The notes: generated from the letters alone by a model not told the origin. DNA of 12,902 nt from Bacillota bacterium (GCA_023460235.1 JAEWRE010000007.1:1-12902); one strand, 5' to 3'. Positions 1 to 7,039 are shown, counted from the first letter of the stretch. A program made the numbers and translations.

Positions 1-1994
1 TAACAATATCACCTATAGCAATAACATTAACAGATAATGATGGTGGAAGTGGAATAAGTAAAACAGGAAGTAAATATGTAATAGACCAAATAGCAACAAA
101 TTACACAGAAGATGATTTAATATGGAATAGTGCAACAAGTTTTACAGCAGATAACTTTACAGGAAATACGGCAATAATAACAAAAGAAGTACCATCAGAT
201 GGAGAATACTATATACATGCAATAGCAGTAGATAATATGGGAAATAGAAAAAGTGCAACATCGAGTAAAGTTATAGTAGATACAACAGTACCAAATGAAG
301 CTGAAATAACAATACCAACAAATACAGCAACAAATAGTGTGCAAGCAACAGTAAAATTAAGTGATAATACAAATGGAAGTGGAATTGATTTAACAAATTG
401 TAAATACATATACAGTACAGTATCATATCCATATGGAGATACAGAAGCAATATGGAATACAGCTACAGTATTTACAAATGAAACACAAACAATAACAGTA
501 ACATCAAGTACAAATGAAATATACTATTTACATGTACTTTTAGTAGATAAAGCAGGAAATAGGAGAGAAGTATTATCAAGTGGGGTAACAACAAATACAA
601 CAACACCAGTAGCTCCAGTAATAACAGGAACAGTAGCAAGTAATACATGGACAAATCAAAATGTAACATTAACAGTAAAAGAAGTAACAACACCTGGAAT
701 AGCAAAATATGAATATACAATAAATGGAGGTTCATGGCAAACATATAACAGTACAAACAAAATACAAGTAACAAATGCAGGAACAACTACAATAAAAGCA
801 AGAGCGATAAATAATGTGGGAACAATAGGAGCAGAAAGTATAGGGTATATAGTAAATATAGATAAAACAGCACCAGTAATCACATTACTAGGAAGCAATC
901 CAGCAACAGTGAATACAGGAGGTACATACATAGATGCAGGAGCATCAGCAAGTGATGATGTAAATGGAAATATAACAAATAATATAACAACAACAAGCAC
1001 AGTCAACACATCTGTAGTAGGAACATATACAGTATCATACAAGGTAAGTGACTTAGCAGGAAATCAAGGAACAGCAGTAAGAACAGTCAATGTTATTAAA
1101 GAAACATACACATACTCATATACAGGTAATTATCAAACATATATAGTTCCAGTAACAGGTAATTATATGATAGAACTTTGGGGGGCATCAGGCGGTACAC
1201 CGTCAGTTTATCCTAGAAAGGGTGCCGGAGCTTATACAAAAGGAACAGTTAGTTTGAACTCTGGAGAAACAATATATATATATATTGGTCAACGTGGAGA
1301 CACAAGCAGGACATGGAAATTTAATGGTGGAGGTTATGGCGGTCTAGTGGTAGGAAGCTATAGTGGTGGTGGAGCAACTGATATTCGCTTAACCTCAGGT
1401 GCATGGGATGATATTACAAGTTTGAAATCAAGAATCATGGTAGCAGCAGGTGGTGGTGGAGCAGGTGGAAGCGACAACGTAGACTATTCAAATGCTGGTC
1501 AAGGTGGTTATGGTGGAACTTTGACAGGTTTAAATGGAACATATTATTCAGGTCATGGCGATATGTCACAGTATGGAAGAGGTGGTTCTCAGACAGCTGG
1601 TGGTATTACTGGAACTAACGTTTTTAATGGAACAGGTACACCGTATGCAGGATCTTTTGGCAAAGGTGGTCAAAATGACTCTACATCATCAAAGGCCGGA
1701 GCAGGCGGAGGCGGAGGCGGCTACTACGGTGGTGGAGCAGGCGGAGCTACAGGAAGTAACGGATCTGGTAATGGTGCTGGTGGAGGGTCTTCATTTATTT
1801 CTGGTTACACTGGATGTAATGCTATAAATTTATCAGGAGCTAGCACTGGGCAACCAAATCATTATTCTGGCAAAATTTTCACTAACACTACTATGATTAA
1901 TGGATCTTCAGCAATGCCAACTTTTGATAACTCATCAACAATGACTGGAAATGTTGGAAATGGCTACGCTAAAATAACATACATAGGTCAATAA
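1..1994 (+). CDS. Large surface/secreted protein with Ig-like repeats and a glycine-rich C-terminal domain (5' partial)
   Basis: The frame beginning at base 3 is open from the left edge to the TAA at 1992-1994, so the gene starts outside the window; the ATG at 237 is an internal methionine, with no ribosome binding site of note. About 663 residues are visible. Order: two Ig-like repeats of about 95 residues, each with a D-N-x-x-GSGI motif, an IWN-x-AT-x-F segment, a YY-[IL]-H segment and a D-x-x-GNR motif; a third unit with the INGGSWQTY motif (about bases 597-866); a DUF5011-like domain (about 867-1100; APVITL, GGTYIDAGA, GTYTVSYKVSDLAGN); and a glycine-rich domain (about 1101-1991) resembling the Gly_rich family, opening with YQTYIVPVTGNYMIELWGA and ending NGYAKITYIGQ. 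There is no LPxTG motif or C-terminal membrane segment, so any anchor or signal must be N-terminal and unseen. An extracellular adhesin or matrix role is inferred from architecture only. Codon choice changes near base 1180. Confidence 0.85.
   Translation, partial: TISPIAITLTDNDGGSGISKTGSKYVIDQIATNYTEDDLIWNSATSFTADNFTGNTAIITKEVPSDGEYYIHAIAVDNMGNRKSATSSKVIVDTTVPNEAEITIPTNTATNSVQATVKLSDNTNGSGIDLTNCKYIYSTVSYPYGDTEAIWNTATVFTNETQTITVTSSTNEIYYLHVLLVDKAGNRREVLSSGVTTNTTTPVAPVITGTVASNTWTNQNVTLTVKEVTTPGIAKYEYTINGGSWQTYNSTNKIQVTNAGTTTIKARAINNVGTIGAESIGYIVNIDKTAPVITLLGSNPATVNTGGTYIDAGASASDDVNGNITNNITTTSTVNTSVVGTYTVSYKVSDLAGNQGTAVRTVNVIKETYTYSYTGNYQTYIVPVTGNYMIELWGASGGTPSVYPRKGAGAYTKGTVSLNSGETIYIYIGQRGDTSRTWKFNGGGYGGLVVGSYSGGGATDIRLTSGAWDDITSLKSRIMVAAGGGGAGGSDNVDYSNAGQGGYGGTLTGLNGTYYSGHGDMSQYGRGGSQTAGGITGTNVFNGTGTPYAGSFGKGGQNDSTSSKAGAGGGGGGYYGGGAGGATGSNGSGNGAGGGSSFISGYTGCNAINLSGASTGQPNHYSGKIFTNTTMINGSSAMPTFDNSSTMTGNVGNGYAKITYIGQ
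498..875 (+). repeat. Direct repeat copy A (intact copy, inside the surface-protein gene)
   Basis: This stretch encodes SSTNEIYYLHVLLVDK through about IVNIDKT. It matches 2030-2400 at both DNA and protein level; by hand count about 70-75% of the first hundred residues are identical. The two copies have the same orientation and are separated by about 1.15 kb holding the DUF5011-like and glycine-rich modules. Copy A is in frame and uninterrupted. Confidence 0.8.
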
Positions 1995-2020
1995 ATAAAC
2001 TTTTTCTAAAAGAAGCCATA

Positions 2021-2835
2021 AAATATGCGTTATCATCCACAAACGAAATATATTATCTAAATGTACTATTAGTAGATAAGACTAGAAATAGAAGAGAAGT
2101 ATTATCAAGTGGCGTAACAATAAATATGAGTACACCAGTAGCACCAAATATAATAGGAACAGTAGCGACAAATGTATGGACAAAAGAAAATGTAACATTG
2201 ACAGTAAGTACAGTAGCAAGTCCTGGAATAACAAAATATGAATATAGTATAAATGGAGGAACATGGCAAACATATAACGCAACAAATAAAATAGTGGTAA
2301 CAATAGAAGGACAACTACAGTAAAAGCAAGAGCAGTAAATAATGTAGTAATAATAGGAGCAGAGAGTACAGGATATATAACTAAAATTGATAAAACAAAT
2401 TCAGTTATAACTTTTGGAACAAATGGAGCGACACTAACTAAAACAGGCGATGGAAGTTATTATTTATGGATAAAAGTAAATGATAATGCTGGAAATCAAG
2501 TAACAACAAAATCGAATCAATTTAAAATGGGTGAAGTATTAGATATAGTGTCAGAATTAAAAACATATAATGCAACATTTAGTGGAGCAACAACTGGATA
2601 CTCATACAACAATCCAGTAATACCAGCAGGATTTATGGTAGTAAATACAGATGATGCAAGTTGGACATTAGCAGGTGGAATACCACAAGGATGGGATAAA
2701 GGACTAGTTATAGTAGATTCATATGGAAATCAATTTGTATGGATACCAGTAGATGGTACAAATGTAACATATGCAAAATGGACAACTGCTGGATATGCAT
2801 ATAACAATTATAACCGTGAAGAAAATACACGGTAA
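2021..2835 (+). pseudogene. Broken surface-protein copy: repeat unit plus truncated FGE-sulfatase-like C-terminus
   Basis: Homology to the upstream gene resumes about 27 bases after its stop codon. There is no start codon or ribosome binding site suited to the reading frame, so this is a 5'-truncated remnant. The first frame runs through SSTNEIYYLNVLLVDK and STPVAPNIIGTV to a TAA at 2321-2323. Alignment with copy A shows one base missing at about 2301-2311; after it the coding continues in the next frame (TTVKARAVNN...) to the TAA at 2833-2835. The rest differs from the upstream gene: a linker with LWIKVNDNAGN, then NNPVIPAGF and GNQFVWIPVDGTNVTYAKW, typical of the opening of FGE-sulfatase/C-type-lectin-fold domains on clostridial surface proteins. 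It stops after REENTR, well short of a full domain. The 102-codon frame from 2527 could in principle be translated from its ATG, but the context argues for a remnant. Confidence 0.75.
2030..2400 (+). repeat. Direct repeat copy B (broken copy)
   Basis: This is the partner of the repeat at 498-875, in the same orientation, carrying the one-base deletion near 2301-2311. Similarity fades after the shared IDKT (about base 2400), where the two loci continue into unrelated C-terminal modules. Short identical runs persist after the frameshift, for example aaaagcaagagc and aataggagcaga. Confidence 0.8.
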
Positions 2836-2888
2836 GATAGTCTGTAAGTAAGTATTTGAGCAAAGCGAAAAACGCAACTTGCCGACTG
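2814..2888 (+). other. Structured element: two nested hairpins of unknown identity
   Basis: CCGTG (2814-2818) can pair with CACGG (2828-2832), overlapping the stop codon of the broken gene. Next, AGTCTGTAAGT (2839-2849) can pair with ACTTGCCGACT (2877-2887) at ten of eleven positions, counting one G-T pair. Inside it GCG (2865-2867) and CGC (2873-2875) close an A-rich loop. The element is noticeably richer in G and C than its surroundings and abuts the terminator hairpin at 2889. I do not recognise the class; it could be a 3' UTR structure, a transposon or repeat end, or a leader RNA. Confidence 0.45.
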
Positions 2889-2934
2889 AGTACTCCTTTC
2901 AATAGAGTAAGTTCTATTAAAAGGAGTACTTTTT
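2889..2934 (+). terminator. Intrinsic terminator closing the surface-protein region
   Basis: The outer stem AGTACTCCTTT (2889-2899) pairs with AAAGGAGTACT (2920-2930), and the inner stem AATAGA (2901-2906) pairs with TCTATT (2913-2918). A T-run follows at 2930-2934. The outer arms are close to palindromic at AGTACT, so the hairpin would also form on the other strand, but only the + strand has a T-run directly after it. Confidence 0.7.
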
Positions 2935-3054
2935 GTATAATATAAATATTAAAATCAAACAAAAAGATGTAAAATATATTTAAACACAAATAAAATAATA
3001 CATTTTATGTTCCTTTGCTTGATATTTTTTATATTTTATAGTAAAATTAGTATG

Positions 3055-3060
3055 TATAAT
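3055..3060 (+). promoter_or_regulatory. Candidate -10 element for the VirB2-like gene cluster
   Basis: A consensus TATAAT lies 27 bases before the ATG at 3088, in an AT-rich stretch. No convincing -35 sits 16-18 bases upstream (the sequence there is T-rich), so the assignment is tentative. A terminator at 2934 and the ribosome binding site at 3075-3080 (GTGAGG) make a promoter between them plausible. Confidence 0.4.
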
Positions 3061-3087
3061 AATGTTTTTATTAAGTGAGGTAAAACT

Positions 3088-3408
3088 ATGATTTATAAAA
3101 AAGCAACAATAATTTCAATAGCAATAGCAATATTAGCAGGAATAGTGTCAAATTTCACATTTGCAAATTCTGATGTTATTGCTAATGATCAGATAATAGA
3201 TTCTGTTATGAAAGTTCTAATATTTATTCAAAAATATTCTTGGCCTGTGGTAACTCTTGTATTTATTTATGCACTTTATCAATTCTATGTTATAGGTGCG
3301 GAAAAAATAGAGCAAAAAATTCTAGGACAAAGATTAATAATTGGTATAGCAATTTTTACAGCAATTGTTCAGTGCTTACCACTTATATACGCATTCCTTA
3401 TTGTGTAA
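3088..3408 (+). CDS. Small VirB2/TrbC-like membrane protein with signal peptide
   Basis: The 106-residue product has a signal peptide (KK at residues 4-5, a hydrophobic core, and a likely cleavage site after FA before NSD, near residue 27). The mature part of about 80 residues has two membrane segments: KYSWPVVTLVFIYALYQFYV and, after a short charged loop (AEKIEQKILGQR), LIIGIAIFTAIVQCLPLIYA. A cleaved leader plus two membrane spans joined by a short polar loop is the layout of VirB2/TrbC major pilins of type IV secretion systems. That is a topology match, not a sequence identification; a holin-like or unrelated small membrane protein is possible. The ATG has a GTGAGG ribosome binding site seven bases upstream. 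The gene precedes a CpaE-like ATPase by 41 bases, probably in one transcript. No VirB4, VirB6 or coupling protein gene is visible. Confidence 0.6.
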   Translation: MIYKKATIISIAIAILAGIVSNFTFANSDVIANDQIIDSVMKVLIFIQKYSWPVVTLVFIYALYQFYVIGAEKIEQKILGQRLIIGIAIFTAIVQCLPLIYAFLIV

Positions 3409-3449
3409 TTGTTAATAAATTACATTAACAAAAGAGAGGTAATATTATT

Positions 3450-5189
3450 ATGAGAATACTTTTTGGCATAAATAATGATGATACAGTAAAAGGTATAACA
3501 GAATTTTATGAAAGCAAATATAAAGAAAAGCTTGAATATAAAAATGTATATTATTTTAAACAAGTAATTCAAGAACTATCTACTGGAGAGTATGATAGAG
3601 CTGTAATATTAGAGGAACTTGAAAAATTTCCAACGAATAATTTTGCCCAAATAGATGATTATTTATTTAAAAATATAGATGCTATAACTGATACTTTTGA
3701 TTCAAAAAATATAATATATATAACGTCTGATAGAAGAAGATTAGGTGATGAATTTTTAACAAAACTTTTTAATTTAGGTATTTATACTTGTCTAACAGGG
3801 CAAGATAGAACTAAAGGTAGAGTTAGTGATGCTATTAATCAACCTTTTCAGAAAAAAGATGTAAAAAAATACTATGATGATTCTCTTGATGGAAGTGTAT
3901 ACAAATCTGTTGAAGTATCAGAACTTGAAATACAAAGAATAATAACATACTATAAGAATCAAAATGGAGTTCCTGATAAATATAATGAAATTTTTGATAG
4001 AATAGCAAATCAATATACTAACGAGCAATTGAAAGTAATAATTAAATTTTTGCCATATGATGTAAAACAATATTTATCTTTTAATAATGAAAAGTATAAA
4101 TCTATAACAGCAGAAACACCAGTTGCAACTCAAGCACCAACAGAACAATTTAAACCTCAGCAAATATTAAAAAATGATGCAAAAGTTATAGAAATAAAAA
4201 AAGAACCTCAAATTATAGAAAAAATAATAGTTAAACAAGTTAATAATCCATCTCAAGTTCTAACTGAAGTAGTGGAAAAAGAGGTCGTAAGATCTGTTTA
4301 TGAGGTACCAAAAGATTATAAAAAAATCGTATGTTTTGTTGGAGCACCTAAATCAGGTACTACTTTTTGTATAAATGCAATTGGAACATTTCTTGCGAGA
4401 AATAAAGTTAAGACTGCAATTGTTGATGTTACTAGAAAAAGGGATACTTACACAATATATACATATGATAGTGAAGGAAAGAGAAACATAGCAGCTGAAA
4501 GCTTGAAATATGCATCAAAAGGCTTAAACGAGCCACTTGTATATGAAAAGTTAAGCGTATATACAGGTATGCCTGGTGAAGATAGAAAAATATATAATGC
4601 TTCACTTGCAATAGATACAATAATTCAAAATAATAATGTAATACTTATAGATTCTGATTTTACAACACCACCTGATTATTTTAGACTATGTCAGGAAATA
4701 TATATAGTACAAGATATGGATGTGCTTAATATACCACAACTTACTATATTTTTAAGAGAACTTAAAGAACGTGGTGTACCAATGAATAAGTTAAGGGTAA
4801 TAATAAATAAACATGTTAAATGTGGACTTACTGCAAAAGATATACTTGATGGAATTGCTACATATACTAGTTATGACTTAAAGATGTATGATGAATTATT
4901 TAATTCTGCAGCAGTACCTTACTATATTTTACCTTTTGATCAAGATAATTATAAAAAGTATGTTGAAATGGTATTCAAATATCAAAATAAATTTTCAACT
5001 TTTACTGAAGATTTTAAAGATTCTTTATATAAAATTATAAATTCAATATATCCTATTAGCTTATCTAGTTCAAAATCAACTGTAAATGTACAAAAAAAGA
5101 AATCTAGAGGATTTAGTGGAATATTTGGCAGAGTGCCAAATATAGATACAAATGAATCTAACTCTGGATACGAAAAAGAAATTAAATAA
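3450..5189 (+). CDS. CpaE-like deviant ParA/MinD-family ATPase with N-terminal receiver-like domain
   Basis: The 579-residue protein has three parts. Residues 1-140 have alternating strands and helices suggestive of a receiver-like fold, as at the N-terminus of CpaE proteins. Residues about 210-290 are a low-complexity linker rich in E, K, P, Q and V. Residues about 291-530 are a SIMIBI/ParA-MinD-like ATPase with strand-loop FVGAPKSGTTF (G298-T305), a Walker B-like VILIDSD (397-403), and later strands KLRVIINKH and YYILPF. The P-loop has a lysine at 301 but threonine where the canonical GKT lysine would be, as in CpaE (GTT), and is two residues shorter between lysine and GT than CpaE's K-GGVG-TT. 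The tail has a basic, aromatic stretch (KKKSRGFSGIFGRV) that could touch membrane. CpaE-type ATPases position envelope machines such as Tad pili; the partner here is unknown. The ribosome binding site is AGAGAGG. The next gene starts 10 bases after the stop. Confidence 0.65.
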   Translation: MRILFGINNDDTVKGITEFYESKYKEKLEYKNVYYFKQVIQELSTGEYDRAVILEELEKFPTNNFAQIDDYLFKNIDAITDTFDSKNIIYITSDRRRLGDEFLTKLFNLGIYTCLTGQDRTKGRVSDAINQPFQKKDVKKYYDDSLDGSVYKSVEVSELEIQRIITYYKNQNGVPDKYNEIFDRIANQYTNEQLKVIIKFLPYDVKQYLSFNNEKYKSITAETPVATQAPTEQFKPQQILKNDAKVIEIKKEPQIIEKIIVKQVNNPSQVLTEVVEKEVVRSVYEVPKDYKKIVCFVGAPKSGTTFCINAIGTFLARNKVKTAIVDVTRKRDTYTIYTYDSEGKRNIAAESLKYASKGLNEPLVYEKLSVYTGMPGEDRKIYNASLAIDTIIQNNNVILIDSDFTTPPDYFRLCQEIYIVQDMDVLNIPQLTIFLRELKERGVPMNKLRVIINKHVKCGLTAKDILDGIATYTSYDLKMYDELFNSAAVPYYILPFDQDNYKKYVEMVFKYQNKFSTFTEDFKDSLYKIINSIYPISLSSSKSTVNVQKKKSRGFSGIFGRVPNIDTNESNSGYEKEIK

Positions 5190-5199
5190 CCAATGAATA

Positions 5200-6291
5200 A
5201 TGAAAGGCCGTGAAAATGTGGAGGTTTTAACAATACTTATATCAATATTATTACTTATTGTTGTAGTTTTTTCACTATTAATGTATATGTCATTTTCAAA
5301 GCAAATAAAATATTATAAGATGGTATCAAGTAGTGTTGCATCAATGAGTGTTATTCAGAAAATGTTTGAAATAATGGGGGAAACCATTGAAGGTGTAAAA
5401 AAGATAGAAAAATTAAATAGTAACATTATTGAAATTTTTTCACCTAAATATAGTACAATATGTATATTTGATGGTAAAAACCATGAAATAAAAGCTACAA
5501 ACGTAGAAGAAGAATATAAAGATGTAATTGTAAATATTGCAGATGAGAATGACTTTAAAACTAATGCATTAAAAAATGTATCTAAATATTTATCTACATC
5601 TCCGGATAAAACTTTAACATATAAAAGTGCTATGGAAAGAAAAATTAAATCTACAATGTTTTCACCAATATATTATAATGAAACATATCTTGGATTTTGG
5701 TTACTTGAAGATATAGTTGAAAATTCATTTGATAATATTTCAAAAGATGAATTAGCAAAGATGAAAAATAATCTTGGTGTATTTCTTGAAAATGTACAAT
5801 TTCAAACAAGTATAGAATTAGCTCAAAATACAGATATACAAACTGGATATTATACTAATATGTATTTATATTCTAATATGAGAAGAATCCTTGCTTCGAG
5901 TGATACATCTGCATTTGTAATCATAAATTTAAGAAATATTCCAGAAATTAATGATACATTTGGAAGAAATCTAGGAAATATGTTAATAGTAAAAACAGCA
6001 AATACTATAAAACAGACAGTGAGTAGTGATACTGTATTGATAAGATATAGCGGTATAAAGTTTTTAATTGTTTTTCCAGATTCAACTTCTGAAAAGGCTC
6101 AGCCTCTTGTTGAAAGAATTATGGGCAAAATAAGAGATGAATACGAATATGTTGAAGATAAAAAAGTATCTATTGAACCACAATCAACAATTCACAATAT
6201 TTCTAGACAAAACAATATTGATAAAGAAATACAAAAAATGATTGACTATATGGATAATATGGATGAAAGTGGTACTATAAGGATAATATAA
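5200..6291 (+). CDS. Membrane-anchored GAF-like plus degenerate GGDEF protein
   Basis: One N-terminal membrane segment (VLTILISILLLIVVVFSLLMY) anchors a cytoplasmic protein. Residues about 55-190 resemble a GAF sensor domain (STICIFDG, FSPIYYNETYLGFWLLED). Residues about 210-345 have the layout of a GGDEF domain (TGYYTNMYLYSNMRR, then FVIINLRNIPEINDTFGRNLGNMLI). The signature GG[DE]EF is replaced by SGIKF (284-288, after RY), and the aspartates of the usual L-x-D-x-D-x-F metal site are missing (INLRN), so diguanylate cyclase activity is unlikely; a nucleotide-binding or scaffold role is inferred. The ATG at 5200 has no good ribosome binding site, whereas the in-frame GTG at 5218 has GAAAGG about ten bases upstream and puts the membrane segment at the very N-terminus, so 5218 is a serious alternative start. 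The gene closely follows the CpaE-like gene and probably shares its transcript. Confidence 0.7.
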   Translation: MKGRENVEVLTILISILLLIVVVFSLLMYMSFSKQIKYYKMVSSSVASMSVIQKMFEIMGETIEGVKKIEKLNSNIIEIFSPKYSTICIFDGKNHEIKATNVEEEYKDVIVNIADENDFKTNALKNVSKYLSTSPDKTLTYKSAMERKIKSTMFSPIYYNETYLGFWLLEDIVENSFDNISKDELAKMKNNLGVFLENVQFQTSIELAQNTDIQTGYYTNMYLYSNMRRILASSDTSAFVIINLRNIPEINDTFGRNLGNMLIVKTANTIKQTVSSDTVLIRYSGIKFLIVFPDSTSEKAQPLVERIMGKIRDEYEYVEDKKVSIEPQSTIHNISRQNNIDKEIQKMIDYMDNMDESGTIRII

Positions 6292-6346
6292 TTATATATC
6301 ATTTAGTTGATATAATTATAATATAATTTAGAAAAGGAGTGATTTT

Positions 6347-6592
6347 ATGGATCAGAATACTACAGTATTTAAACCACAAAGAGATGAATCTCTAAGAGTA
6401 AAAGAAATAATGGATCAAGTTGTTGCAGCTTTAAAAGATAAAGGATATGAACCTGTAAGCCAAATTATTGGATATATATTATCTGGGGATCCTACATATA
6501 TAACATCTCATCAAAATGCTAGGGCTTTAATATGCAAAATTGAAAGAGATGATTTGCTACAAGAAATGATAAAGAAATATATAGGAATGTAG
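6347..6592 (+). CDS. ireB: IreB family regulatory phosphoprotein
   Basis: The 81-residue product matches the IreB/DUF965 family (YrzL in Bacillus) over its whole length: FKPQRDESLRVKEIM, GYEPVSQIIGYILSGDPTYI, TSHQNARALI and a C-terminal KKYI. In Enterococcus faecalis IreB is phosphorylated near its N-terminus on threonine by the PASTA kinase IreK and affects cephalosporin resistance; here threonines 5 and 6 lie in the matching region, but whether they are modified is inference. The start has a strong AAAAGGAG ribosome binding site. The order ireB-ruvX-DUF1292 is conserved in Firmicutes, where alaS often precedes; here the upstream gene is the GAF/degenerate GGDEF gene instead. RuvX starts five bases after this stop. 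Confidence 0.95.
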   Translation: MDQNTTVFKPQRDESLRVKEIMDQVVAALKDKGYEPVSQIIGYILSGDPTYITSHQNARALICKIERDDLLQEMIKKYIGM

Positions 6593-6597
6593 ATTTT

Positions 6598-7014
6598 ATG
6601 AATAGAATACTTGGAATAGATTATGGTGATGTAAGAGTGGGTTTGGCGATTTCAGACCCACTTGGATTTACCGCTCAAGGAATGGAAAATCTTGTCATAA
6701 ATAAAAGTGATAAGAATTTTATAAAAGGCATAAGAAAAATAGTAAATGAAAGCAATGTTGATACAGTGGTTATTGGTTATCCTAAGAATATGAATGGAAC
6801 ACTCTCAGAAAAATCTGCAAAAATAGAAGAATTAATACCTCAACTAGAAGCGTTAGGCGTTATTGTAAAAAAATGGGATGAAAGACTTACAACTGTTTCA
6901 GCATATAGGACTATGAGAGAATTAAACATATCTCAAAAAGAGAAAAATAAATATGCTGATAAACTGGCAGCTGTATATATACTTCAAGGATATCTTGATT
7001 CTATAGTGAAATAA
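6598..7014 (+). CDS. ruvX: RuvX/YqgF family Holliday junction resolvase-like nuclease
   Basis: The 138-residue product has the usual length and all family signatures of the RNase H-like fold: GIDYGDVRVGLAISDP (catalytic-type D8), VIGYPKNMNGT, KKWDERLTT (D94, E95) and ADKLAAVYILQGYLD (D121). The acidic positions are intact, so activity is expected. YqgF proteins have been assigned Holliday junction resolution or, in Escherichia coli, 16S rRNA 5' processing; the sequence cannot separate these. The start lies five bases after ireB with only a weak AGGA upstream, suggesting translational coupling to ireB. Confidence 0.95.
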   Translation: MNRILGIDYGDVRVGLAISDPLGFTAQGMENLVINKSDKNFIKGIRKIVNESNVDTVVIGYPKNMNGTLSEKSAKIEELIPQLEALGVIVKKWDERLTTVSAYRTMRELNISQKEKNKYADKLAAVYILQGYLDSIVK

Positions 7015-7039
7015 TTGAAATAAAAAAGTATAGAAACTA

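Noticed and set aside
237..239. ATG as the start of the surface-protein gene
   Set aside because: The same frame is open to the left edge with clear repeat homology, and there is no ribosome binding site.
472..1042. Minus-strand frames with long hydrophobic proteins
   Set aside because: They are antisense shadows of the repetitive A-rich surface-protein gene and have no ribosome binding sites or known motifs.
1534..1827. Second + strand frame within the glycine-rich domain
   Set aside because: It is a shifted reading of GGT/GGA repeats; the main frame has continuous domain homology.
2527..2835. Independent 102-codon gene
   Set aside because: The same frame continues upstream to the frameshift near 2301 with homology to the surface protein, so this is the tail of a broken gene.
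2523..2934. Diversity-generating retroelement variable region
   Set aside because: A C-type-lectin-like C-terminus followed by a hairpin is suggestive, but no reverse transcriptase or template repeat is visible and the domain is truncated before the usual variable end.
3404..3424. TGTAAT/ATTACA inverted repeat after the VirB2-like gene as a terminator
   Set aside because: Only six AT-rich base pairs and no T-run; the gap to the next gene is short and fits an operon.
6295..6314. AT-only hairpin (tatatca/tgatata) between the GAF/GGDEF gene and ireB as a terminator or promoter
   Set aside because: The seven-base AT stem is weak, no clean T-run follows, and the nearby TTGATA and TATAAT words are wrongly spaced.
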